Positions 23,372-30,182 of a DNA stretch of 30,182 bases are shown here, piece after piece. The DNA is taken from positions 1 through 30,182 of IMG/VR virus record IMGVR_UViG_3300012954_000048. One strand, given 5' to 3'. Origin of the DNA: a virus. The position numbers were made by a program, and so were the translations under genes. Under the pieces are notes generated by a model. The model saw only the letters and a program-made list of their open reading frames with translations. It was not told where the DNA came from and ran no database searches. The stretch's first letter is position 1. The number at the start of each line of letters is the position of its first letter.

Positions 23372-24700
23372 ATGAGCGCTTACAAACAATTCACAACCAA
23401 AGACATAGTTATAACCCCTTTTTGGGCGCATAAAGGATTCGAATATCAAGGATCACAAGTCACTTCATCAGGTATTGAATATTATTATGGTCAAGAATTA
23501 CAATCAGGATCTAAATTAATTTATGACCCTACAGGTAATTTTTATAAAAATACTGGAACTGTAGATGAATTAAATGCATATGATTCATTATTAAGTTATT
23601 TAGCTGTTCTTTCAGGATTTTCTAGTCCCTATTATTCATCATCATTATTTGTAACAGGATTTAACACTAAAAGAAACATATTTGATGTTTATAATAGTGC
23701 TAAACAATTGTATTACTCTAATTTTTTAACAAGAAGTTTTGGAGATCTAGTATCTACTCAAAGTTTTTACCCAAACCTAACAGGAAATCCAGCAGAAAAT
23801 GTATCTTATGGTTTACCTAATTCTCCACAGTATGATAATTTTATGATGAATACTTTACCTGCTACTAGATCTTGGGTAGGATCTCCAAATAATAAAACTT
23901 ACGCAAAATCATCCAATGTACCTGGTCAACCAAATAATAATGACATAGCATTAATAAGTATTCCATCTAAATTATATGGTGAAGCAATAGAACCTGGCTC
24001 GTTTAATCTTTCATTTACTACATCATATTCATCTTCAACAACAACTGCACATGTAGAATATCGTGTAAATTTAAGAGATGACGCAGAAGGAAATATAATA
24101 GGATCATTATCACAAAGTAAAATAGGAGGTGCTAATTCAAAATATGGATCAGGTTCATATGAAAATAAAATAGTAGGAAATATAATATACCCTCACGGAA
24201 CAATAATAGTTTCAGATGCAAATGTAACTCCAAATACATCATCTCAATTTATTAATAAAAACTTACTTCCATCCATAACAAAAGCTAATTCAACAGCTTC
24301 ACTCTCAACAATAATAGGCATAACATCAAATTTTAGTATAGATGGGTTATACCCAGGGTCTAGCTTTATGAAACCCGGTAGTATTTTGAAAAATGGAAAT
24401 ATTCAATCAGGTAGTATTGCATTTTCTTCATCATTAAGACTTTATGAACATCAATATAAATGTGTTATTAGAGATAATGAATTAGGTTATTCTTTAAATC
24501 CAACTTTACTATCAGGAAGTAATGGAAAAAATAATTTGGTATACCATGACTTTGCAACAGGTTCTTATTTTAGTCCATATGTTACAACCGTAGGTTTATA
24601 TAATAAAAATAAAGAATTAGTAGCAGTAGGTAAATTATCTAAAGCAACAAAAATCCCTATGGAATCTGATTTAACTATACAAATAAATTTTGATATTTAA
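23372..24700 (+). CDS. Tail structural protein, paralogue of the preceding gene
   Basis: The 442-residue protein repeats the pattern of its upstream neighbour: N-terminal Y-K-Q-F-T-T-K-D-I-V-I-T, a long diverged middle rich in Ser, Asn and Tyr, and a C-terminal module with Y-K-C-V-I-R-D-N-E, then S-L-N-P-T-L-L-S-G-S-N-G, then T-T-V-G-L-Y-N-K-N-K-E-L-V-A-V-G-K-L-S and an I-N-F-D-I end. The ATG at 23372 gives the full paralogous N-terminus; an out-of-frame ATG four bases earlier opens only a 21-codon frame. The stop overlaps the next start (TAATG). The larger middle part, compared with 341 residues upstream, may present a different receptor-binding surface. Confidence 0.65.
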   Translation: MSAYKQFTTKDIVITPFWAHKGFEYQGSQVTSSGIEYYYGQELQSGSKLIYDPTGNFYKNTGTVDELNAYDSLLSYLAVLSGFSSPYYSSSLFVTGFNTKRNIFDVYNSAKQLYYSNFLTRSFGDLVSTQSFYPNLTGNPAENVSYGLPNSPQYDNFMMNTLPATRSWVGSPNNKTYAKSSNVPGQPNNNDIALISIPSKLYGEAIEPGSFNLSFTTSYSSSTTTAHVEYRVNLRDDAEGNIIGSLSQSKIGGANSKYGSGSYENKIVGNIIYPHGTIIVSDANVTPNTSSQFINKNLLPSITKANSTASLSTIIGITSNFSIDGLYPGSSFMKPGSILKNGNIQSGSIAFSSSLRLYEHQYKCVIRDNELGYSLNPTLLSGSNGKNNLVYHDFATGSYFSPYVTTVGLYNKNKELVAVGKLSKATKIPMESDLTIQINFDI

Positions 24701-25155
24701 TGAATTGGATTTATAAAAATGATGAAATAACATCAATAGACCAATTTCCTAAAGATATTATGGGTTTTATTTATAAAATAGAACACATACCCTCTCAAAA
24801 AATATATATTGGTAAAAAATTTTTAATTTTTACACAAAAACGTAAATTAGCAAAAAAAGACTTAAAATTATATGAAGGTCAACCTGGAAGAAAACCAAAA
24901 TATAAAATAGTATCTAAAGAATCAGATTGGAAAAATTATTGGAGTTCTAATAAAGAAATAAAAAAATTATTAGAAACAGAACCAAAATCTAATTTTAAAA
25001 GACAAATTATACATTTGTGTATAAGTAAAAAACAATTAACTTATTTTGAAACTAAATATCAATTTATGTATGAAGTGTTAGAAAAATCGGATCAATATTT
25101 TAATGATAATATTTTAGGTAAATTTTATTCAACTGACTTTGGAGGAGTAAAATAA
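24700..25155 (+). CDS. GIY-YIG family endonuclease
   Basis: The 151-residue protein carries the family's core: G-F-I-Y-K-I (22-27) and I-Y-I-G-K-K (35-40), a basic stretch with R48, then D-W-K-N-Y-W-S-S (76-83), the metal-binding glutamate likely at E117 (Y-F-E-T-K-Y) and a late Y-F-N-D-N-I (133-138). This layout is common in putative endonucleases of T4-like phages. It may be a free-standing homing endonuclease or a DNA-processing enzyme; its position between the virion block and the primase, with a one-base overlap to the upstream gene, is compatible with both. No zinc-finger or helix-turn-helix DNA-binding extension is visible, unlike larger homing enzymes. Confidence 0.78.
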   Translation: MNWIYKNDEITSIDQFPKDIMGFIYKIEHIPSQKIYIGKKFLIFTQKRKLAKKDLKLYEGQPGRKPKYKIVSKESDWKNYWSSNKEIKKLLETEPKSNFKRQIIHLCISKKQLTYFETKYQFMYEVLEKSDQYFNDNILGKFYSTDFGGVK

Positions 25156-25174
25156 TATTCATACATTATATAAT

Positions 25175-26101
25175 ATGATTAATGAACTGCTTGTAAATCT
25201 AGCCTCTTCAGTGTTGGGTAATGGAAAAAGAACAGCAAGGGGCAATAAAGCTTTCAATTGTCCTTTTTGTCATCATCATAAACCTAAATTAGAAGTTAAT
25301 TTTACAGAAAATAAAAAAGGTTATAACCCATGGCATTGTTGGGTATGTAATAAAAAAGGTAGATATCTTTCTACTTTATTTAAAAAAGTAGGTGCTTCCT
25401 ATGAAAAATTTCAAGAATTAAAATCTTTAGTTAAAACTGAATATGAAGTAGAAAATGTAGTAATAAAAAAAGAATTAAAATTACCAAAAGAATTTTTATC
25501 TATTTTAGATTCAAAAGATATAATAGCAAAACATGCTTTATCTTATTTAAAAAATAGAGGTATAACTAAAGATGATATTGAAAAATATAATATAGGTTAT
25601 TGTGAAGATGGAAGATATGCTAAAATGATTATTATTCCATCCTATGATAGTCAAGGTAATTTAAATTATTTCACGGGCCGTTCATTTGAAAAAAATCCAT
25701 ATGTAAAATATAGAAACCCAGAAGTTAGTAGAGATATTGTACCTAATGAATATTTAATTAATTGGAATTTACCTTTAATTATTTGTGAAGGAATGTTTGA
25801 TGCTATTGCAATAAAAAGAAATGCAATTCCTTTATTAGGTAAAAATATACAATCTACTTTAATGAAAAAAATAGTTACATCAACTATTAAAAAAATATAT
25901 ATTGCATTAGATAAAGATGCTCAAAAACAATCACTAGATTTTTGTAAAAAATTTATGGATGAAGGAAAAGAAGTTTATTTAGTTGAACTTAAAGACAAAG
26001 ATCCCTCTGAAATGGGTTTTACACAATTTACTAATTTAATACAAAATACATTCCCATTAACATACTCAGATTTAATGGAAAAGAAAATAATGTTAACATG
26101 A
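25175..26101 (+). CDS. DNA primase, DnaG/gp61-like
   Basis: The 308-residue protein has an N-terminal zinc-binding domain with C29-P-F-C32 and H54-C55-W-V-C58, followed by a helical linker and a Toprim catalytic domain. Toprim motifs are visible: I-I-C-E205-G-M-F-D209, then I-A-L-D246-K-D248, with a further D276 in D-K-D-P-S-E. The length is close to T4 gp61 (342). It would make RNA primers for lagging-strand synthesis together with a replicative helicase not present in this window. No helicase domain is fused. The 4-base ATGA overlap with the next gene suggests joint expression of replication and nuclease functions. Confidence 0.88.
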   Translation: MINELLVNLASSVLGNGKRTARGNKAFNCPFCHHHKPKLEVNFTENKKGYNPWHCWVCNKKGRYLSTLFKKVGASYEKFQELKSLVKTEYEVENVVIKKELKLPKEFLSILDSKDIIAKHALSYLKNRGITKDDIEKYNIGYCEDGRYAKMIIIPSYDSQGNLNYFTGRSFEKNPYVKYRNPEVSRDIVPNEYLINWNLPLIICEGMFDAIAIKRNAIPLLGKNIQSTLMKKIVTSTIKKIYIALDKDAQKQSLDFCKKFMDEGKEVYLVELKDKDPSEMGFTQFTNLIQNTFPLTYSDLMEKKIMLT

Positions 26102-26871
26102 AAAAATCTAATATAAAAAAATCCTACAATAGGATTTTAGAAATTAGCGATGACGCTAAACAAATAACATTACCAGATTCTAGATATTATAGAAGAAATG
26201 GTAAATATTATCCTTCAATAACTTATGTTTTAAGTTATTATCCTAAAGGAAAACATTTTCAAGATTGGTTAAAAAAAGTAGGACATTCAGCAGATTGGAT
26301 TGTAAAAAAAGCGTCTGAAGAAGGTACACTAGTACATGAAATGTGTGAAGATTATTTAAATGGTAAAGAATTACAATTTTTATCAGAGTCAGGTAATCCT
26401 AAATACAATCCTGATATTTGGCAAATGTTTTTAAAATTCGTTGATTTTTGGGAAACTTATAACCCTACATTAATTGAAACTGAAGTACATATATTTTCTG
26501 ATGAATTAAAAGTAGCAGGTACTTGTGATTTAATATGTGAAATTGATAATGAATTATGGATTATAGATTTAAAAACATCTAATCATTTACAAATAACTTA
26601 TGATTTACAAACAGCAGTTTATGGTAAATGTTATGAAGAATGTTATGGTAAAAAAATAAATAGATTTGGAGTACTTTGGTTAAAATCTTCTAAAAGGGGA
26701 CCAAAAGAAGGTGTCATACAGGGTAAAGGATGGGAATTATATGAGTCTAAAAGATCACATAAAGATAATTTAGATATATTTATAACTGTAAAAAAATTAT
26801 TTGATTTAGAAAATCCTAGACATTCTCCATCATTTACTGAATTTAGGACATCAGCTAAAAGAAATTTATAA
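26098..26871 (+). CDS. PD-(D/E)XK nuclease (RecB-like exonuclease)
   Basis: The 257-residue protein shows the RecB-type nuclease motifs in order: G-T-L-V-H80-E81 in a helix, E129 in a strand, A-G-T-C-D144-L-I, then W-I-I-D157-L-K159-T-S (the D-x-K core), and Y-D-L-Q171-T-A-V-Y-G (motif QxxxY). These predict a magnesium-dependent DNA nuclease, probably acting in recombination, end processing or host DNA breakdown. Cas4-like iron-sulphur cysteines are absent from the expected N- and C-terminal positions. The gene is translationally coupled to the primase. It contains an internal copy of ATATTTATAA (26776-26785), which may be chance. Confidence 0.85.
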   Translation: MKKSNIKKSYNRILEISDDAKQITLPDSRYYRRNGKYYPSITYVLSYYPKGKHFQDWLKKVGHSADWIVKKASEEGTLVHEMCEDYLNGKELQFLSESGNPKYNPDIWQMFLKFVDFWETYNPTLIETEVHIFSDELKVAGTCDLICEIDNELWIIDLKTSNHLQITYDLQTAVYGKCYEECYGKKINRFGVLWLKSSKRGPKEGVIQGKGWELYESKRSHKDNLDIFITVKKLFDLENPRHSPSFTEFRTSAKRNL

Positions 26872-26880
26872 TATTTATAA
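26871..26880 (+). promoter_or_regulatory. Putative late promoter ATATTTATAA
   Basis: An exact copy of the recurrent element overlapping the last base of the nuclease stop codon and ending 15 bases before the ATG at 26896. It would drive the kinase-polyvalent protein pair as a late unit, consistent with virion packaging of those proteins. Confidence 0.5.
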
Positions 26881-26895
26881 TAAAATTATTTTATC

Positions 26896-27699
26896 ATGAT
26901 AAGTTTAACTCAATTATTAAACGAAGCTATTAATGGTCCTAAAGCAGTAATACTAGCAGGGGCACCAGGAGCTGGAAAAGGTTATATATTAAGAGGTTTA
27001 GATTTAGGAGGATTAAAAATAATGAATGTAGATGATATTTATGTTCCTTTATTAAAAAAAGCTAATGTTAGTTTAGATTTAAAAAATGCTACACCCGAAG
27101 AAAGAAGTGAACAAGCTAAACAAATGGCAGTAGCTAATAAGGAATTTAAAGGAGAAATGGAAAAGATAATTGCAGGTAAAGAATCTTTTATACTAGATGG
27201 TACAGCAGCATCATTTAATAAAACTGCACAATTAAAACAAGAATTAGAAGAAGCAGGGTATAGTGTATTTATGCTTTATGTTTATACTGATTTAGAACGT
27301 TCATTAAAACAAAATCAGGATAGATTTGAAAAATCTGATGGAAAAGATAGAAGTTTAGCTCCAGCTATTGTAATGAAGACTTGGATGGATGTAACTAAAA
27401 ATTATGAACCTTATAAAGATTTATTTGATCAAAATAATTTTGCACTAGTAGCTAACACTTTAGAAGGAGAAAAATTAGGTAGTTTAGAAGATATTGTTAG
27501 TAAATATTTAACTCCATTTAAACCCAAAGGAACAAAACCTAAAACACCAGCTCAACAAAAAAGATCAGAAGAAAGAAAAACTAAAGAAGCAGAAATAATT
27601 AAATCTCTTTTAAATAATGAATTTGTAGATAATATAGTTAGTGATGGTTTATCTAAAGAAGAAGCACAAATGAGATTAAAAAAATTCTTAACTCGATGA
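26896..27699 (+). CDS. P-loop kinase (zeta-toxin/AAA_33-like) with capsid-targeting-like N-terminus
   Basis: The 267-residue protein has a Walker A loop, G22-A-P-G-A-G-K28-G, with Gly where Ser/Thr is usual, then M-N-V-D-D-I-Y as the likely substrate/acidic motif, and F-I-L-D-G-T (about 97-102) as a Walker-B-like strand. This layout fits small-molecule or zeta-type kinases. The first 11 residues, MISLTQLLNEA, end in L-x-E followed by Ala at position 11, exactly where T4 internal head proteins (MKTYQEFIAE-A) are cut by the prohead protease, so packaging is plausible. A basic Pro/Lys-rich linker (about 208-226) leads to a C-terminal helical segment. ATGA overlap couples it to the next gene. The substrate is unknown; a nucleotide, nucleotide sugar or host target are options. 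Confidence 0.75.
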   Translation: MISLTQLLNEAINGPKAVILAGAPGAGKGYILRGLDLGGLKIMNVDDIYVPLLKKANVSLDLKNATPEERSEQAKQMAVANKEFKGEMEKIIAGKESFILDGTAASFNKTAQLKQELEEAGYSVFMLYVYTDLERSLKQNQDRFEKSDGKDRSLAPAIVMKTWMDVTKNYEPYKDLFDQNNFALVANTLEGEKLGSLEDIVSKYLTPFKPKGTKPKTPAQQKRSEERKTKEAEIIKSLLNNEFVDNIVSDGLSKEEAQMRLKKFLTR

Positions 27700-30182
27700 A
27701 TAGACTAACTAAAGAATTAGTAAGAGGACTAATGGAAGTAGATGATACTAAAGTAGTTGCCTTATATGGAGGAGGATTTAAACCACCAATAGCAGGACAT
27801 TTTAATGTAGTTAAACAAATATTAAAAGAATATCCTGAAATTGATGAATTAAAAATATTTGTAGGAGGAAAATCAAGAGATGGTATTGATCAAGAAGAGG
27901 CACTGTTAATATGGGATATTTATAAAAATTATCTACCTAATAAAATAACAATTGAGCCTGTATCTGCTCCTATTAAAAACATATATAATTATTCAAAAGA
28001 AAACCCTCAAGAAAAAGTTTATTGGGTTTTAGGAAGAAGAGAAGGAGCTGAAGATGATCAAAAAGATATAGAAATAAGACAAACAACATTATTAAAAAAC
28101 CCTAAAACTTATCCTAATTTATCAGTTAAAGTAATAACAACTTCTGATGAAGGTATGAGAGGAAGAAATGCAAGAAAAGCTATTAGTAATAGAGAAGAAT
28201 TTTTTAAATTTTTACCTACAGAGTTAGAAGTACAAGATAAAGAAAAAGTATTTGATTTAGTATCACCTACATTAAATGAAAATATTACAAAATCTCAATT
28301 GGATTCAATTGAATCTTATGCTGATGGTTTATTTAATAAATTAGGAATTGATATTGATTTTACAAAACATTTTCTTGATAGATTAAATGATATTAGAAAT
28401 AAAAAACCAATATCAGTAGCTGAATTAATAGGTGTATTTAAAAAATTATATAGAAAACATGGTAAACCTTTATCTAGAACTGAAGATGATTTAGAAGCTG
28501 TTGTTAAAGATTTTAATAAAAATATTAATATCCCCTTTGTAATTGATGTAGATCAAAATGGAATTGATATGACAGCTAAAACTATAATGAGAAAGCAAGA
28601 TTTTCAAACATCTAATCCTATTATACCTTTAGAAGAAAATACTACATATGCTAATCACATAGATTATAAACAACAAATTAAAGATTTTACCAAACATATG
28701 GTAACATTAGGTCTTAATATTTTACCTTTACCTAAAGTAATATTTAGACATAATGATTTTTCTAATGCTAAAGATTTTTTTGGTAAAACAGCTTATTATC
28801 TTCCAGAAACCCAAACAATAGTATTATACACTGAAGGAAGACATCCTAAGGATGTAGCAAGATCCTATGCACATGAAATGATTCATCACATTCAAAATTT
28901 AGAGGGAAGAATAGGTGATGTAAATACAACTAACACAACTGAAAATCCTAATTTAAATGATATTGAAAGAGAAGCGTATTCAGAGGGAAATATGTTATTT
29001 AGAAATTGGACAGATTCTATAGATGGTGAAATTACTACTGATATAGAAGAAGGCGGCTCATTAATTCCTATTAAAATTAAAAAACCAAAACCAGATCCAT
29101 TTGGTATAAATGCTTATGCTTTAGAATTAGCTAAGGGTTTAGAAGAAGCTATAGTAAATGAAGGTAAATATGATTCATTAGTAACTAAACTAGCTAGTTG
29201 GACTTTAAATTCATGGAAAATGGATTTTTTAGAAGGATATAATGAAGGTAAATTTGAAGTAGAAGTAGGTCCTGGTAAAGATTTTGATTATCCTCATTTA
29301 GATTTTAGATATGAAGCTGAAGCTACATTTGGAGGAATTTATCGTGATAAAGGAAGTTTTGCTCGTCCTTTAGTACCTGAAGTTGTAATAAAATATTCAT
29401 TAGATATTGAAGAATTACCTAGAATGTGGTCAAGGATTGCAATGGATTTAAGAAATACTATTCGCCATGAAATAGAACATTTAATGCAAAGTGGTCCTAA
29501 TGTTAAAAAAGGTAAAGAAAAAGAAAAAGATTATACTGAAAGAGAAGAAATCAAATCAGGCAAAAAACCATGGTGGAAAATATGGAGAAAAAAATTAAAA
29601 AATGTTGATTATTATAAGTTAGCAAAAGAAGTAGATGCTAATTTACAAGGTTTATATTTACAAGCTAAAAAATCAAGAACACCACTTAAAGATGTTATTG
29701 ATAATTATGTTAAATATGATTTAAATTTATCTATAGAAGATCAAGAAGAAGTAAAAAGAATTTGGAAAGAAAGAGCTCCTAAATTAAATATACCTTTAGA
29801 GGAAGAATATAAAAAAGAAAATACCACACAAAATAAATTAATAGATGCTTGGAAGAAAGAAACATCTTCATCTGAATTAAAAATGTTTTGTAAAAGAGAT
29901 GGTTGTGGACCAGCTGCTTTAGATCTTAAGAATTTTGCAAAAGAAAGAGGAATTGAATTAAAAAGAATAGAAGGATTCTTTCATGCAGATAAAGTGGCAT
30001 CAGAGAAAAAAGATTTTACTAATCAAATGAAACAAGAATTTTTAGATCAAGGTGGTGATTTTGATGATGCAAAAGAAAGAGAAGAATGGGTGGCAAATAG
30101 TAAATATTCTGATCAATGGAAATTTATCCCACATTATTGGTTAGAAGATAATAAAGGAACAGTATACGATCCAGTAGGACAA
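27696..30182 (+). CDS. Polyvalent protein: nucleotidyltransferase, two zincin peptidase motifs, papain-like peptidase (3' end outside window)
   Basis: The frame is open for 829 codons to the end of the window. Residues 17-175 are a cytidylyltransferase-like domain: A-L-Y-G-G-G-F-K-P-P-I-A-G-H35 (xxGH instead of HxGH), then V-L-G-R-R-E-G and M-R-G-R-N-A-R160-K-A-I in the place of the ISxTxxR motif. Residues 222-305 (K-H-F-L-D-R-L...A-K-T-I-M-R-K-Q-D-F) may be a RelE/barnase-like nuclease. A first zincin motif H393-E-M-I-H397 has a downstream E-R-E-A-Y (424-428). A second, H591-E-I-E-H595, has E645-V-D-A. At 737 C-G-P-A-A, with H813-Y-W and Y-D825-P, outlines a papain-like cysteine peptidase. 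The start overlaps the kinase stop (ATGA). L12-M-E14 near the N-terminus resembles a prohead cleavage site. Such multi-enzyme arrays are typical of injected 'polyvalent' proteins. Confidence 0.82.
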   Translation, partial: MNRLTKELVRGLMEVDDTKVVALYGGGFKPPIAGHFNVVKQILKEYPEIDELKIFVGGKSRDGIDQEEALLIWDIYKNYLPNKITIEPVSAPIKNIYNYSKENPQEKVYWVLGRREGAEDDQKDIEIRQTTLLKNPKTYPNLSVKVITTSDEGMRGRNARKAISNREEFFKFLPTELEVQDKEKVFDLVSPTLNENITKSQLDSIESYADGLFNKLGIDIDFTKHFLDRLNDIRNKKPISVAELIGVFKKLYRKHGKPLSRTEDDLEAVVKDFNKNINIPFVIDVDQNGIDMTAKTIMRKQDFQTSNPIIPLEENTTYANHIDYKQQIKDFTKHMVTLGLNILPLPKVIFRHNDFSNAKDFFGKTAYYLPETQTIVLYTEGRHPKDVARSYAHEMIHHIQNLEGRIGDVNTTNTTENPNLNDIEREAYSEGNMLFRNWTDSIDGEITTDIEEGGSLIPIKIKKPKPDPFGINAYALELAKGLEEAIVNEGKYDSLVTKLASWTLNSWKMDFLEGYNEGKFEVEVGPGKDFDYPHLDFRYEAEATFGGIYRDKGSFARPLVPEVVIKYSLDIEELPRMWSRIAMDLRNTIRHEIEHLMQSGPNVKKGKEKEKDYTEREEIKSGKKPWWKIWRKKLKNVDYYKLAKEVDANLQGLYLQAKKSRTPLKDVIDNYVKYDLNLSIEDQEEVKRIWKERAPKLNIPLEEEYKKENTTQNKLIDAWKKETSSSELKMFCKRDGCGPAALDLKNFAKERGIELKRIEGFFHADKVASEKKDFTNQMKQEFLDQGGDFDDAKEREEWVANSKYSDQWKFIPHYWLEDNKGTVYDPVGQ

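Noticed and set aside
23368-23433. Alternative ATG four bases before the second paralogue
   Set aside because: It opens a different frame of only 21 codons; the ATG at 23372 gives the N-terminus shared with the upstream paralogue.
26776-26785. Internal ATATTTATAA copy within the nuclease gene as a promoter
   Set aside because: It lies in coding sequence about 110 bases upstream of the next start, and another exact copy sits directly before that gene; a chance occurrence in A/T-rich DNA is likely.
1-30182. CRISPR array, insertion sequence, integrase or attachment site
   Set aside because: I saw no regularly spaced direct repeats, transposase or integrase motifs, or flanking att-like duplications; the content is that of a lytic T4-like phage.

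Overview
The window looks like part of the late (virion and DNA-metabolism) region of a T4-like, contractile-tailed phage infecting a member of the Bacteroidota. Every gene I can support is on the + strand. The DNA is very A+T-rich and genes abut or overlap by a few bases. The T4-like assignment rests on a gp55-type sigma factor, a gp5-like baseplate hub protein, a gp25-like wedge protein, a gp6/baseplate-J-like wedge protein and a compact Toprim primase. The Bacteroidota host is inferred from three things: the first gene encodes a lipoprotein whose mature end begins C-E-K-D-E, as in surface lipoproteins of that phylum; almost no start codon is preceded by a Shine-Dalgarno sequence; and leaders are A/T-only, often ending in TTATG. 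This is one uncultured-looking sequence, so the taxonomy is inference.

Layout. (1) 1-2620 is an accessory segment: a lipoprotein, two tiny overlapping genes, a DUF932-family gene flanked by GC-richer hairpin-forming spacers, an acidic small protein, and a phage-encoded circularly permuted (two-piece) tmRNA with its own tag reading frame and terminator. (2) 2332-5868 holds small coiled-coil or unknown proteins, an HD-domain hydrolase, a one-pass membrane protein and the late sigma factor. (3) 5858-24700 is the virion block: hub protein, a large baseplate/tail protein with carbohydrate-binding-like modules, gp25, gp6, an internally repeated protein, a DNRLRE-like fibre protein, a 2516-residue giant tail protein with a LamG-like segment, and three further tail proteins, two of them sharing a C-terminal module. 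(4) 24700-26871 encodes a GIY-YIG nuclease, a DnaG/gp61-like primase and a PD-(D/E)XK nuclease. (5) 26896 to the end encodes a P-loop kinase and a very large multidomain 'polyvalent' protein that runs off the window: nucleotidyltransferase, a possible RelE/barnase-like region, two zincin metallopeptidase motifs and a papain-like cysteine peptidase.

How it fits together. A TATAAATA-like element (usually ATATTTATAA) recurs just upstream of genes across the window and is the natural candidate for the late promoter read by the sigma factor at 4666-5478. The kinase and the polyvalent protein overlap by ATGA and both begin with short helical N-termini ending in a (L/I)-x-E site, resembling the capsid-targeting sequence of T4 internal proteins. 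I infer that they may be packaged in the head and injected as early effectors. The permuted tmRNA and this putative injected multi-enzyme pair are the most unusual content.
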